64,000 nt of DNA from Pseudomonas sp. S04 (GCF_009834545.1 NZ_CP019427.1:1899001-1963000); one strand, 5' to 3'; shown: positions 39,699 through 49,474, counted from the stretch's first letter. Made by a program: numbers and translations. Notes: generated from the letters alone by a model not told the origin.

Positions 39699-40808
39699 TC
39701 AGATGTCGAGCACTTCCATCTCGCGCAAGACCTCGGCCACGGCGGCCACTGCGGCGCGCATCTCGGCCTGGTTGACGTGACCGATGCAGCCGACGCGGAA
39801 GGTTTCGACCTGGGTCAACTTGCCCGGGTAGAGGATGAAACCCTTGGCCTTGACCCGTTCGTAGAACTCCTTGAATTGATAGCGTGGGTCCTGCGGGGCG
39901 TGAAAGGTGACGATGATCGGCGCCTGGATGGCCGTCGGCAGGAAGCTGCGCAAGCCAAGCCTGGCCATTTCTTCGAGCAGCACCTGGCAGTTGTCGGCGT
40001 AGCGTTGGTGGCGAACCGCCAAGCCGCCTTCTTCGTTGTATTGCAGCAGGGCTTCGTGGAGCGCCGCGACCACGTGGGTCGGCGGGGTGAAGCGCCACTG
40101 GCCGGTCTTGGCCATATAGCTGTGCTGGTCGAACAGATCCATGGCCAACGAATGGGAGTTGCCGGCCGCATTGGCCAGGGCGTCCTTGTTGGCGAAGACA
40201 AAACCCATGCCGGGCACGCCTTCCAGGCACTTGCCGCTGGCGGCGATCAGCGCGTCGAAGGGCACTTGCCGGGCGTCGATCGGTAGCGCACCGAACGAAC
40301 TCATGGCGTCGATGATCAGGCGTTTGCCGTGCTCGGCAATGACCTGGGCAATCTCTGCCAGCGGGTTGAGAATCCCGGTGCTGGTTTCGCAGTGGATCAG
40401 CGCAACGTGGGTGATGCTGGTGTCGGCCCGCAGCAGGCGGTCGACGTCGGCGGCGGTGGTCGGCTCGTCTTCAGCGGTTTCGAAGGTGCTGAACGAGCGG
40501 CCCAGGTATTCACAGATTTTCGCCAGGCGCTTGCCGTACGCGCCGTTGATCAGCACCAGCACTTTACCGTCGCGGGGCACCAGGGTGCCGATCGCCGCTT
40601 CGACGGCGAAGGTCCCGCTGCCTTGCAGGGGCACGCAGTGGTGGCTGTCGGCGCCGTTGACGATGCTCAGCAGTTGTTCGCAGAGGCTGGCGGTCAGTTG
40701 GTTGAAGCGGTCATCCCATGAACCCCAGTCGACCATCATCGCCTGGCGGGTGCGGGCCGAAGTCGTCAGTGGGCCGGGGGTGAGCAGGATGGGTTCGGCA
40801 GTGCTCAT
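39699..40808 (-). CDS. phnW: 2-aminoethylphosphonate--pyruvate transaminase
   Basis: A 369-residue class V PLP aminotransferase converting 2-aminoethylphosphonate and pyruvate into phosphonoacetaldehyde and alanine. Features: [26 protein letters not shown] in the N-terminal region, [35 protein letters not shown], and the PLP Lys in [14 protein letters not shown]. First gene of the phnW-phnX operon and divergent from a LysR regulator. Confidence 0.97.
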   Translation of the reverse strand: MSTAEPILLTPGPLTTSARTRQAMMVDWGSWDDRFNQLTASLCEQLLSIVNGADSHHCVPLQGSGTFAVEAAIGTLVPRDGKVLVLINGAYGKRLAKICEYLGRSFSTFETAEDEPTTAADVDRLLRADTSITHVALIHCETSTGILNPLAEIAQVIAEHGKRLIIDAMSSFGALPIDARQVPFDALIAASGKCLEGVPGMGFVFANKDALANAAGNSHSLAMDLFDQHSYMAKTGQWRFTPPTHVVAALHEALLQYNEEGGLAVRHQRYADNCQVLLEEMARLGLRSFLPTAIQAPIIVTFHAPQDPRYQFKEFYERVKAKGFILYPGKLTQVETFRVGCIGHVNQAEMRAAVAAVAEVLREMEVLDI

Positions 40809-40917
40809 TCGCGTGTCCTCGTTATCGATGGGATGAAGCTACGGGAGATAAATTGCAATTTGCCGCGCCATCAATCAAATTGTTTGTTGTTATGCCAATC
40901 ATCAGTAAGGCTTATTC

Positions 40918-41778
40918 ATGAACCTGTTCCAGCTGCGCGCATTCGATGCGGTGGCCCGTGAGGGCAGCTTTACCCGGGCCGCTGCCCGTCTGTTCATCAG
41001 CCAGCCGGCAGTCACCGGGCACATCAAGGCGCTGGAGGAGCACTACCAGATCACGCTGTTGCGGCGCACCGCACGGCGGGTCGAACTGACGGAGGAGGGC
41101 ACCAAGCTGGCGGCGATCACCCGGGCGATGTTCGGCCTGGCCGAAGAAGCCCAGGTGATGCTCGAGGCCAACCGGCAGCTGCTGACCGGGCGCCTGGAAG
41201 TGGCGGCGGACGGGCCGCACATGGTCATGCCGATGCTCGCCAGCCTGCGGGCGCGCTACCCGGGCATCACGGTCAACCTGCGCTTGGGCAACGCCCAGGA
41301 AACCCTCGCGGCGCTGCTGTCCGAGCACGCCGACGTGGCGGTCCTGACCGAAGTCGAGCCGCGCAAGGGCCTGCACCTGCAAGCCCTGAGCGAGTCGCGC
41401 ATCTGCGCACTGGTGCCCGCCGGTCACCCCTGGTCGAGCCTGGACCAGGGCATCAGCCTCGAGGCGCTGGACCAGGTGATCATGGTCCTGCGGGAGCCGA
41501 GTTCGATCACCCGCCGTACCTTTGATGAGGCCTGCAGCCAGGCGCGGATCACCCCTCGGGTGCTGCTGGAACTGGACAGCCGCGAAGCGGTGACCGAGGC
41601 GGTGGCGGCGGAACTTGGGGTCGGGGTGGTGTCGTCGGTCGAGGTCAGTCACGACCCGCGGGTGCGCGCGGTGCCGATCATCGGTGAGGGGTTGGTCAAT
41701 CGGCACTTGATCGGCTGCATGGAGCGGCGCCGGGACCTGCGTCTGATCCAGGCGTTTTTTGCCCTGGCGCCCGCCTGA
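40918..41778 (+). CDS. LysR-type regulator, likely of phnWX
   Basis: A 286-residue LysR-type regulator (HTH within FQLRAFDAVAREGSFTRAAARLFISQPAVTGHIKALEE). It is divergent from phnW across a 109-base region that contains AT-rich dyads (ATTGCAATTTG and CAAATTGTTTG at about 40853-40885) suited to LysR binding. Activation of phnWX in response to aminoethylphosphonate or phosphonoacetaldehyde is inferred from context. Confidence 0.9.
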   Translation: MNLFQLRAFDAVAREGSFTRAAARLFISQPAVTGHIKALEEHYQITLLRRTARRVELTEEGTKLAAITRAMFGLAEEAQVMLEANRQLLTGRLEVAADGPHMVMPMLASLRARYPGITVNLRLGNAQETLAALLSEHADVAVLTEVEPRKGLHLQALSESRICALVPAGHPWSSLDQGISLEALDQVIMVLREPSSITRRTFDEACSQARITPRVLLELDSREAVTEAVAAELGVGVVSSVEVSHDPRVRAVPIIGEGLVNRHLIGCMERRRDLRLIQAFFALAPA

Positions 41779-41860
41779 TGGAATGTGGCGCGTCTATCGC
41801 TAGCAGGCTCACATTGATGGAGCTGAGTGGATGTCCCCCAAATCTGCGAACACCCAGAGC

Positions 41861-41890
41861 CACTGTGGGAGCGGGCTTGCCCGCGATAGG
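41861..41890. repeat. REP element
   Basis: CTGTGGGAGCGGGCTTGCCCGCGAT-type single REP between two convergent LysR genes. Confidence 0.8.
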
Positions 41891-41901
41891 GCCGGACCTG
41901 C

Positions 41902-42774
41902 CTACTCCAGGCTCTCACGCACCATCTGCAAAAACGTCGCCACTACGCGCCGTGAACTCTGTTCGCGCAGGCACACCAGGGTTTCGGTCAGACGCCGGGT
42001 GCAGTCGATAATCGGTAAGGCGCAAACCCGTGAGTCGGCGCCGAACTCGGCGGCCGAGACCACGCCCACGCCAATCCCGACCACTACGGCTTCCCGTGCG
42101 GCCTCACGGCCTTCCACCTGGATCGCCGGGCGAATGCGCAGGCCGGCCCGGGCCATTTCTTCTTCCAGGGTCTGGCGGGTCACCGAACCGATTTCGCGTA
42201 ATACCAGCGGAGTGTCGTCCAGGTCCGCCAGGCAGATCGATTCGCGGTCGGCCCAGGGGTGGCTGCGGGAAACGAATGCCACCATCGGGTCGTTGCGCAG
42301 CGGTAGTGTCAGCAGGCGCGCATCGCTGACGTCCCGTCCGAGCAAGGCCAGGTCAGCCTGATAGTTGAACAGGCGAAACAGTGACTCGTCGGTGTTGCCG
42401 GTTTCGATCTTCACGCTGATGCCGGGATAGCGCTCGCAGAACCGGGCGATTTGCGGCAACACGTGGACCGGGGCATCCACCGCCAGGATCAGGCTGCCGG
42501 TCTGCAGTGCCTGGGAGTCGTGCAGCAGTTCCTGGGCCTCGGCTTCGATCACGAACAGGCGTTGTGTGATGCTCAACAGGCGCTCACCCAGGTCGGTCAG
42601 GCGCACTGAGCGCTTGTTGCGATGAAACAACAACACACCAAAACGCTCTTCGAGTTTGCGCACCTGGTCGGAGATTGCCGGCTGAGTCAGGAACAAGCGT
42701 TCGGCGGCTTTGGTGAAGCTGCCGTGTTTGGCCACGGCATGGAAAGCTTTGAGCTGGGCGTGGGATACCGACAT
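41902..42774 (-). CDS. LysR-type regulator
   Basis: A 290-residue LysR-type regulator starting MSVSHAQLKAFHAVAKHGSF. It resembles the preceding regulator in its HTH (FTKAAERLFLTQPAISDQVRKLEE), suggesting the two are paralogues. It is divergent from the OPA-type transporter gene, which it probably regulates. An upstream in-frame extension is rejected as atypical. Confidence 0.9.
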   Translation of the reverse strand: MSVSHAQLKAFHAVAKHGSFTKAAERLFLTQPAISDQVRKLEERFGVLLFHRNKRSVRLTDLGERLLSITQRLFVIEAEAQELLHDSQALQTGSLILAVDAPVHVLPQIARFCERYPGISVKIETGNTDESLFRLFNYQADLALLGRDVSDARLLTLPLRNDPMVAFVSRSHPWADRESICLADLDDTPLVLREIGSVTRQTLEEEMARAGLRIRPAIQVEGREAAREAVVVGIGVGVVSAAEFGADSRVCALPIIDCTRRLTETLVCLREQSSRRVVATFLQMVRESLE

Positions 42775-42797
42775 CGCGTGACCTCTTACAGGCTGAG

Positions 42798-42857
42798 CGT
42801 ATATTTGAAATACGATAAATCGATTTCTCTTATTCAACAGTAACTGTTTTTATCGTA
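42798..42857. promoter_or_regulatory. Dyads in the LysR / transporter intergenic region
   Basis: CGTATATTTGAAATACG (42798-42814) is a T-N11-A type LysR dyad. ACGATAAA (42812-42819) pairs with TTTATCGT (about 42850-42857). Both lie close to the regulator's start, consistent with autoregulation and control of the divergent transporter. Confidence 0.45.
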
Positions 42858-43065
42858 CCTAGCCCCGCAGGCCGGTCAGTCGACCCACGGCGGTGGCCAT
42901 GATCCTGGCGCGCATGGAACATCTCGAGACAGGGATGGAGCAGGACTCATCTGACCGGTAACGCCCGCCCTCCAAGGGGCCCTGGCGCAGTGCTGAACAA
43001 TAAAAATACAGGCGTTTGGCTTTCGGAATCTGCCGGCACACTCACACCCTGAGGTCAGATCCACC

Positions 43066-44376
43066 ATGCAAAAGCACATCGGCACCCTCAAGCGTTGGCG
43101 CGTGCAAATCTTCGCCATTACCTGGCTCGCCTACGCGGCCTTCTACTTCACTCGCAAAGCGTTCTCCGTGGCCAAGCTGGGGATCGGTGAAGACCCTACC
43201 TTTCACCTCGACAAAATGGCCATGGCCAACCTCGACGGGCTCTACCTGGCAGCCTATGCCGTCGGCCAGTTCACCTGGGGCATCCTCGCCGATCGCTATG
43301 GGCCGCGGGTGGTGGTGTTCGGCGGATTGTTGATCTCAGCCTTGGCGGCGTTGGTGATGGGCAACTTTGCCACCTTGCCGATCTTCGCTACCTGCATGGT
43401 TATCCAGGGCCTGGCGCAGGCCACCGGGTGGTCCGGTCTGTGCAAGAATCTCGGCAGTTTCTACCCCGCCGAACAACGCGGCCGGGTGCTGGGCCTGTGG
43501 AGTTCGTGCTACGCCTTTGGCGGCCTGGTGGCTTCGCCTTTTGTCGGCTGGTGGGCCTATACCCTGGTGGGCAGTTGGCATGCGGCGTTCATTTCCAGTG
43601 CCGCGGTGGTGGCAGTGGTGGCGCTGCTGTTTTTTATCTTTCAGCGCAACCAGCCTGAAGACGTCGGCTTGCCGGCAGTGGAGCCGCAGCCGCAACTGAC
43701 AGCTGCCGAGGCAGATGCGCAAAGCCGGATCAGTATGTGGGCGCCGCTGCGCGAAATTCTGCGCAACCGCACGGTGCTGACCCTGGGCCTGGCGTACTTC
43801 ATGCTCAAGCCAGCGCGTTACGCGATTCTGTTGTGGGGACCAGTGATCGTCTTCGAGCAAATGCCCTCCGTGGGCAAGGTGGGGGCAGCGATCATCCCTA
43901 CCGCGTTCGAGCTGGCGGGGTTGCTGGGGCCGATCATGATTGGCCTGGCCTCGGACAAACTGTTCGGTGCGCGGCGCTTGCCGGCCTGCGTCCTGAGCCT
44001 GCTGGCGCTGACCGTGTCGCTGGCGCTGTTCATGGGCGCCTTGCAGACCGGTAGCGTGTTGCTGGTAGTGGCCTTGTTGTTTGTCATGGGCCTGACCCTG
44101 TACGGACCGGACTCGATGATCAGCGGTGCGGCCGCGATTGACTTCGGCACCGCCAAGGCCGGCGCCACCGCCGCTGGTTTCGTCAACGGCTGCGGTTCGG
44201 TCGGGGCGATCCTCGGCGGCCTGCTGCCCGGCTACTTCGACACGGTCACGGTGTTCATCGTGTTTGCCGGTTGCGCGTTGTTTTCTGCCCTGGTGCTGAT
44301 CCCCCACTGGAACAGCCGCCCGGCAGGGCTGCAACCTAACCGTGCGCTTGTGCCCACGGTGCCGGTAACGATTTAG
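43066..44376 (+). CDS. OPA-family MFS transporter, likely for aminoethylphosphonate
   Basis: A 436-residue 12-helix transporter of the organophosphate:phosphate antiporter type (GlpT/UhpT-like). The start FAITWLAYAAFYFTRKAFSVAK with the conserved YFTRK, plus GQFTWGILADRYGPRVVV and QGLAQATGWSGLCKNLGSFY, are OPA signatures. Location beside phnWX and two LysR genes suggests uptake of 2-aminoethylphosphonate or a related phosphonate; this is inference from context and the organophosphate-type family. Confidence 0.85.
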   Translation: MQKHIGTLKRWRVQIFAITWLAYAAFYFTRKAFSVAKLGIGEDPTFHLDKMAMANLDGLYLAAYAVGQFTWGILADRYGPRVVVFGGLLISALAALVMGNFATLPIFATCMVIQGLAQATGWSGLCKNLGSFYPAEQRGRVLGLWSSCYAFGGLVASPFVGWWAYTLVGSWHAAFISSAAVVAVVALLFFIFQRNQPEDVGLPAVEPQPQLTAAEADAQSRISMWAPLREILRNRTVLTLGLAYFMLKPARYAILLWGPVIVFEQMPSVGKVGAAIIPTAFELAGLLGPIMIGLASDKLFGARRLPACVLSLLALTVSLALFMGALQTGSVLLVVALLFVMGLTLYGPDSMISGAAAIDFGTAKAGATAAGFVNGCGSVGAILGGLLPGYFDTVTVFIVFAGCALFSALVLIPHWNSRPAGLQPNRALVPTVPVTI

Positions 44377-44410
44377 CCACTGCACAGCTGATTGCTCCCT
44401 GCCGCCGCTC

Positions 44411-46282
44411 TTAGCCTGACCGGGGCGCCTTGCCGGCGTGGGGCAGCAACCAGTCGAACAACAGTTGGTTGTGCCCCGTGCGTGCAGACGGGCTGGTGGG
44501 CCTGGCACTCTCAATGAAGCTCAGGCGTTGCTCGCTGTTCCAGTGTTGCTGGAAGTACTCGGCCAGCGCCACGCATTGCCCCGGATAGAGCAGGCACAGT
44601 TGGTCCGGGGTGCGGGCGAACTCGCAGGCCAGCTGTTTTTTCTGCGCGGGTGAAAGCGCCAGGTTGCCCGACGCCAGGCTGGTGCCCTGCATGACCACGT
44701 CGCTGCGATCCAGGCCGCTCAACTCCTTGAGGCCGGGGCGCGGCATACGCACGATGTACCAGTTGGCGTGGGCCAGGCGGTCGGTGGTCGCTGGCGGGCG
44801 TTCGAACAGCGAGATTTCACCGCTCCAGCCGCTGTGCTGGGGCTGAGGTAGCCTGGATTGTTCGAGGGGGTCCACGCCAGGGGTGGGTGTGGGGCTGAAC
44901 AGTGGGCCGGCCAAGGTGATGCTGTCTGCAGTCAAGTGCAGCACGTTGCCATTGGCTGTGAGGCTGATGGGGTGTTCTTCAGCGTGCCGTGCCGGGCCAT
45001 TGCGCACCGCGCCGAGGTCGGTGGCATACAACACTGGTCGATCGGGATCGTCATCAAGGAAGCTGACCTGGACTTCGCTGCCGCCTGCGGGCACCTGCGT
45101 GGCGGCAGCGGCCACCTGGACCCTGGGCAACCAGAGCCCCGAGGGCGCATCACCCACGTCCTGCTCAGGCCACAACCGGACCTCCACTCGACCCAGTGCG
45201 TCGAGCACTGCTGGCTCTGCCACCCGACCGATTTGCTGGCCGTGGATGCGCGGCTTGGGGTGCTTGAGCGCCGGGCGGAATTCGCTGGACCAGGGAATGG
45301 CGGTGAATTGACTGCGGTAGTGGTTCGCTGAGCCTTGGTGCTCAACCTCGCAGAGCAACCACTGGTCATTGAACACCGCGACAGGATGGCCACTGACTTG
45401 CAGGATGCCGCCACTGCACAGACCCGGCTGGGTACTGTGCCCCTGGACTTGCCGGTGCAGGCACCGCAGCCGTTCGAGCTCGCGCCGGCTCAACTGGAGC
45501 TGGTGCTGCTGGGTCAGGGTTGCCCGGGCTGTGGCCTGGGCGATTTGATTGGCGGCGTCTGCCGGCGCGGGGCGCGACTCCTGTGGTTCGCCCCGTGGCT
45601 GAACGCTGTGGCGCGGCGCGGAGTCGAGCGGGCTGTGACATTGAAACAACTGGCTGATCACCGGCTGGTCGGCACTGGGCGCAAAGGCGGTCTCTAGCGG
45701 GTGCTGGGTGAAGCTGGCGCTGTCCTCGGCGAACACCAGTACATGTCGGTCGTGCTGGTGTTCAAAGTGAAAGTGGATGCCTTCCTCTTCACACAGCCGA
45801 TGCAGCAGGTGCAGGTCGGTTTCGTCGTACTGGATGCACAGCGCCCGCGGTGGGTACTCGCCATGGTGCAGCTCGAAGCGGTAACTGTCGGCGGGCAGGT
45901 TGTGCTCTTCGAGCAACTGGTGCAGCAGTTGTGGCACGCTCAACTCACGCCGCACACGCCGTCGTGGCGTTTGCTCCAGGGCTATCAGGCGAGGTGCCAG
46001 GGTCAGACGATAAGTGATCTGCTGTGCGCTTGCCTCGATCAGAGCGGCGCACTGGACGATCCCGTGGCGACCGCAATCCGCACCCAGGCTGAGGTAGGCC
46101 GGCTGGTGCAGCCACTGCTCCAGCCGAATCGCCGGTGCGGGGCCGAGCAATTCGATCTCCAGTTGGTACAGCTGGTTGAGTGCTTCGTGCCCTTTGAACT
46201 GACGCACCGCAAAACTCAAGGCGAGCTCGGGGAGGGTCAGGGTTGGGCTCAGGCCCGGGGGGCTTTCCATGTCGTTGTGCAT
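44411..46282 (-). CDS. vgrG: VgrG-like type VI secretion spike protein with unknown C-terminal domain
   Basis: A 623-residue VgrG-type protein. Residues about 15-340 match the gp27-like hub (FKGHEALNQLYQLEIEL, YDETDLHLLHRLCEEEGIHFHFEH), about 345-430 the gp5 OB-fold (GRVEVRLWPEQ, GSEVQVSFLDDDPDRPVLY), and the beta-helix is very short (about 435-462). Residues about 480-623 form an extra domain I do not recognise (WSGEISLFERPP, NWYIVRMPRPG, YPGQCVALAEYFQQHWNSEQ). No other T6SS gene or immunity gene is adjacent, so it is an orphan. MHNDMESPPG with AAGGGTG is the best start. Confidence 0.85.
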   Translation of the reverse strand: MHNDMESPPGLSPTLTLPELALSFAVRQFKGHEALNQLYQLEIELLGPAPAIRLEQWLHQPAYLSLGADCGRHGIVQCAALIEASAQQITYRLTLAPRLIALEQTPRRRVRRELSVPQLLHQLLEEHNLPADSYRFELHHGEYPPRALCIQYDETDLHLLHRLCEEEGIHFHFEHQHDRHVLVFAEDSASFTQHPLETAFAPSADQPVISQLFQCHSPLDSAPRHSVQPRGEPQESRPAPADAANQIAQATARATLTQQHQLQLSRRELERLRCLHRQVQGHSTQPGLCSGGILQVSGHPVAVFNDQWLLCEVEHQGSANHYRSQFTAIPWSSEFRPALKHPKPRIHGQQIGRVAEPAVLDALGRVEVRLWPEQDVGDAPSGLWLPRVQVAAAATQVPAGGSEVQVSFLDDDPDRPVLYATDLGAVRNGPARHAEEHPISLTANGNVLHLTADSITLAGPLFSPTPTPGVDPLEQSRLPQPQHSGWSGEISLFERPPATTDRLAHANWYIVRMPRPGLKELSGLDRSDVVMQGTSLASGNLALSPAQKKQLACEFARTPDQLCLLYPGQCVALAEYFQQHWNSEQRLSFIESARPTSPSARTGHNQLLFDWLLPHAGKAPRSG

Positions 46283-46501
46283 CACACACCCTTGTGCCTT
46301 GAAGTTCGGGACATCGAGGGTACGAAACACTGAGGGTTAATAGTCAGCCCCTAAGCGCATTTCAGAAAGCCCCTACAAGCGCTTGTGGTGATGTCGCTCA
46401 TCCACTGCAGTTTTTGGTCGATTGCCAACTTTTTGCCGTATAAACTTGCGCAAAGCGTCGGCCAATAGATGTCTCGGCGCCACAGATCAAGAGAGTGAGT
46501 T

Positions 46502-47206
46502 ATGGGCGCACAGTGGAAGGTTAAACACAAAGAAGCGGCAGCCAACGCCAAGGGGAAAATCTTCGGCAAGCTGGTGAAGGAAATCACCATTGCTGCGCGT
46601 AACGGTGCCGATACCGCAACCAACGCGCATTTGCGCCTGGTGGTGGAACAGGCCAAGAAGGCCTCGATGCCCCGTGAAACCCTGGAACGGGCGATCAAGA
46701 AGGGTTCGGGTCAACTGGGCGAGACCGTGCAGTACCACCGTGTGACCTACGAAGGGTTTGCCCCGCACCAGGTACCGCTGATCGTTGAGTGCGTGACCGA
46801 CAATATCAACCGCACCGTGGCGGAAATCCGCGTGGCGTTCCGTAAGGGTCAGTTGGGGGCTTCCGGTTCCGTGGCCTGGGACTTCGACCACGTGGGCATG
46901 ATCGAGGCATCGCCGGACACCCCGGACGCCGATCCGGAGATGGCTGCAATCGAAGCCGGTGCCCAGGATTTCGAACCCGCCGAAGACGGCGCGACCCTGT
47001 TCATCACCGAAGCCACCGACCTCGATTCGGTGCAGAAAGCCTTGCCGGAGCAGGGTTTCACCGTGTTGTCGGCAAAACTGGGCTACAAGCCGAAGAACCC
47101 GGTCAGCGGCTTGACTGACGCGCAGATGGAAGAAGTCGAAGCGTTCCTTGAAGGCCTGGACAACCACGATGACGTGCAGGACATGTTTGTCGGGTTGGCG
47201 GGTTGA
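46502..47206 (+). CDS. YebC/PmpR (YeeN-like) family protein
   Basis: A 234-residue member of the YebC/PmpR/TACO1 family. The N-terminal [31 protein letters not shown] differs from canonical YebC (GHSKW) and matches the YeeN branch. Later motifs include [34 protein letters not shown] and [11 protein letters not shown]. The family has been linked to transcription regulation and, more recently, to translation of proline-rich stretches; the role of the YeeN branch is open. GAGAG precedes the ATG. Confidence 0.9.
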   Translation: MGAQWKVKHKEAAANAKGKIFGKLVKEITIAARNGADTATNAHLRLVVEQAKKASMPRETLERAIKKGSGQLGETVQYHRVTYEGFAPHQVPLIVECVTDNINRTVAEIRVAFRKGQLGASGSVAWDFDHVGMIEASPDTPDADPEMAAIEAGAQDFEPAEDGATLFITEATDLDSVQKALPEQGFTVLSAKLGYKPKNPVSGLTDAQMEEVEAFLEGLDNHDDVQDMFVGLAG

Positions 47207-47232
47207 TCTGATTCGCCAGTGACACCGTCATC

Positions 47233-47307
47233 GCGAGCAGGCTCGCTCCCACATTAGATCGCGTCCGACCAGGCAACTCGGTCAACTGTGGGAGCGAGCC
47301 TGCTCGC
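47233..47307. repeat. REPIN: inverted pair of REP elements
   Basis: GCGAGCAGGCTCGCTCCCACA (47233-47253) and its exact inverse (47287-47307) flank 33 bases, the classic REPIN arrangement that forms a long hairpin. Confidence 0.9.
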
Positions 47308-47324
47308 TATTGACCGCGCAGCGG

Positions 47325-48638
47325 TCACAGACTTTCCAATTGCTCCACGACTTCGTTGAACCCGGGCCGTGCCAGCACTTGGGGCTGACAGCACTGGCGC
47401 TGCAACCTCTCCAGTACCTCGCGTCGTGCGGCACTCAGGCCGGAGTCGATCCGCGCCAGTAACTCCCCCAGCAGAATCCCGAAGGCGCGCACTTCGATGC
47501 GTTGCAGTGCGCGGGTTTCCAGGGTCTCGGCGCGGGCATGGAAGGACGCTGCGCCGAAGTCCCCCAGCAGGCAGTCGCCCTGATCGTTATACAAAGTGTT
47601 GTGGCCATACAAATCGCCGTGGGTGATGCCCTGTCGATGCAGGTGCGCAGCGGCCGAGGCGATGCCACGGGCGATGTTCAATGCCACTTCGGCGCTAAAG
47701 CGCGTGTCGGGCTCATACACGTCGCGGCTGCAGGAATCCAGGCTGGGCAAGGCGGCCAGGTTGCGATAACTGCGGTCGATCAGCCCCATCACCAGGCCGG
47801 ACTGTTGCTGTGGATGGTCGACGATGCGCCCCAGCACGCTGATCAGCTGCGGATGAGTGCCGGCGCTGAGGCAGGCGTTCATCTCATGCAGGGGCGAACC
47901 GTCGCTGGTTATCGAGCCTTTGTAGAGTTTCACCGCGACCTCGCGCTCCGGCAGTGATGGCGGCTGCCACCGTGCCTGATGAATCACCCCCGAAGCGCCT
48001 TCGCCCAGGCGCTGCTGCAGCTGCAATTGCGCCCAGGGGATGTGTGCGGTGGCGGCCAGCGCGCTGGCATCGGCCTCGGTTTCCAGCGGGTTGCCGGCAT
48101 ACGCCAGCCAGGCCAGGGACGGCAAAGTCAGCAACCACTGGGGCAGTTCGCTGAGTTGGTTTTCGGCAATGCGGATCAATTCCAGCCGATGGCACTGGCC
48201 CAGGCTGGCGGGCAGGCTGCGCAGCCGGTTGCCGGCGAGCATGAGTTTTTGCAGCAGGGGGCGTTGCCCCAGTTCGCTGGGCAATTGCTCCAGTTCATTG
48301 TCGGTCAGGATCAACCAGCGCAACTGTGGCGGCAGGGCCGTGGCCGGGACCCGCTGCAGGCGATTGCTCTTGCAGCCGATCATGCTCAGTTGCTGGCATT
48401 GACCCAGGCTGGCCGGCAGTTCGCGCAAGAGATTGTTCGAGCAGAACAGCACCCGCAAGTGGCGCAGTCGGTGCAGGTCGTCCGGCAATTGGCGCAAGGC
48501 GTTGCCGCTGAGGTTGAGCACCTCGAGCGAGTCCGCCAGGCTGTAAATTTCCTCGGGAAACTCCTCCAGGCCGCACGACAGGTCCAGTCGTTTGATCCCG
48601 GCCAACTCGCCGGATCGCAGTTGTGCAAGGGTATGCAT
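47325..48638 (-). CDS. Leucine-rich-repeat / Ser-Thr protein kinase fusion
   Basis: A 437-residue cytoplasmic protein. Residues about 15-185 contain some seven LRR units (LEVLNLSGNALRQLPDDL, LQKLMLAGNRLRSLPASL). Residues about 205-437 are a eukaryotic-type kinase with Gly loop GEGASG (212-217), ATP Lys237 (VAVKLYKG), catalytic HGDLYGHN (His340, Asp342, Asn347) and DFG (360-362). All key residues are present, so it is likely active. No signal or membrane segment. The ATG at 48638 is used; a GTG six bases upstream is possible. Confidence 0.88.
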   Translation of the reverse strand: MHTLAQLRSGELAGIKRLDLSCGLEEFPEEIYSLADSLEVLNLSGNALRQLPDDLHRLRHLRVLFCSNNLLRELPASLGQCQQLSMIGCKSNRLQRVPATALPPQLRWLILTDNELEQLPSELGQRPLLQKLMLAGNRLRSLPASLGQCHRLELIRIAENQLSELPQWLLTLPSLAWLAYAGNPLETEADASALAATAHIPWAQLQLQQRLGEGASGVIHQARWQPPSLPEREVAVKLYKGSITSDGSPLHEMNACLSAGTHPQLISVLGRIVDHPQQQSGLVMGLIDRSYRNLAALPSLDSCSRDVYEPDTRFSAEVALNIARGIASAAAHLHRQGITHGDLYGHNTLYNDQGDCLLGDFGAASFHARAETLETRALQRIEVRAFGILLGELLARIDSGLSAARREVLERLQRQCCQPQVLARPGFNEVVEQLESL

Positions 48639-48721
48639 GAACACATCCAGTCAATGGAAGAGAGGGCGGCGTCGAGCCTGCAAACGTTGGAATGATAACG
48701 GTAAACGTCCGGGTCTGGCGG

Positions 48722-49474
48722 CTAGAACTTCAGCGTTTGCTGGATGACCTGGGTAGCCGGGTCGCGGGCTTCGCTGACCATCGCATAGTTGTAGCCGGCC
48801 CCTGACCAGTATTGCGCCTGCAATTCTCCGTCGCTGCGACTGCCTTTGGGGAGCAGGTAGTTCCGCGGGCCGGGCGGGCGGATGTAGAAGCTGATCTTGC
48901 GCCCGCCTTGGTCTTCATACATCACCATGGCCGCCGGGCCCTGGTCGGTGCTCAGCAATCGTGCACTGACCGGCTGGAAACCCGCGTTGGCGAGGTCCGG
49001 CAGGCGGTTGGCGCGGGCAAAATAATGATCGAGCCAGCCCTGCATGTCGCCATCATCGCTGACCCGATAGTCGGCCGGCAGCAGGCCTTGCTGGGCGAAC
49101 ATCCGATACGCCTGCATCGCGTCAGTCATCGGCAGGGTGCCACCGCTGAGCGTCATTTGCCGTGCTTGCCAGCCACCCAGGCCGCCGACACTGACTGCGA
49201 TCAGCAGCAGGGCGGCACTGGCCAGGTGGCGCCGGGACTGGCGCTTGCGGCGTTGGCGAATCAGCCCCGGGTCGAGGTCGGGGTTGTCCGGTTGTTGCAA
49301 GGCGCCGCCCAGGGCTGCCCGCAGTTGCTGGGCGTCCTGCTGCCAGGCGCGTACCTGCCCGGCCATCTGCGGATTGGCCGCCAGGTACGTCTCCACCAGG
49401 CGCCGGTCGGCATCGTTGAGCTGATGGTCGACGTAGGCGTGCAGGTCATTGACGCTGGGCGGCATGCTGATCAT
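48722..49474 (-). CDS. Anti-sigma factor (transmembrane)
   Basis: A 250-residue single-pass membrane protein: N-terminal cytoplasmic anti-sigma-like domain (PPSVNDLHAYVDHQLNDADRRLVETYLAANP), a basic stretch then a membrane helix (about 83-103), and a periplasmic domain. Its ATG overlaps the sigma gene stop (ATGA), so the two are translationally coupled, the standard arrangement for an ECF sigma and its regulator. It should hold the sigma factor inactive until a periplasmic or envelope signal arrives. Confidence 0.86.
   Translation of the reverse strand: MISMPPSVNDLHAYVDHQLNDADRRLVETYLAANPQMAGQVRAWQQDAQQLRAALGGALQQPDNPDLDPGLIRQRRKRQSRRHLASAALLLIAVSVGGLGGWQARQMTLSGGTLPMTDAMQAYRMFAQQGLLPADYRVSDDGDMQGWLDHYFARANRLPDLANAGFQPVSARLLSTDQGPAAMVMYEDQGGRKISFYIRPPGPRNYLLPKGSRSDGELQAQYWSGAGYNYAMVSEARDPATQVIQQTLKF

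Noticed and set aside
44377..44410. Immunity gene next to vgrG
   Set aside because: Only 34 bases separate the vgrG stop from the transporter stop, and upstream is the YebC-family gene, so no adjacent immunity gene exists.
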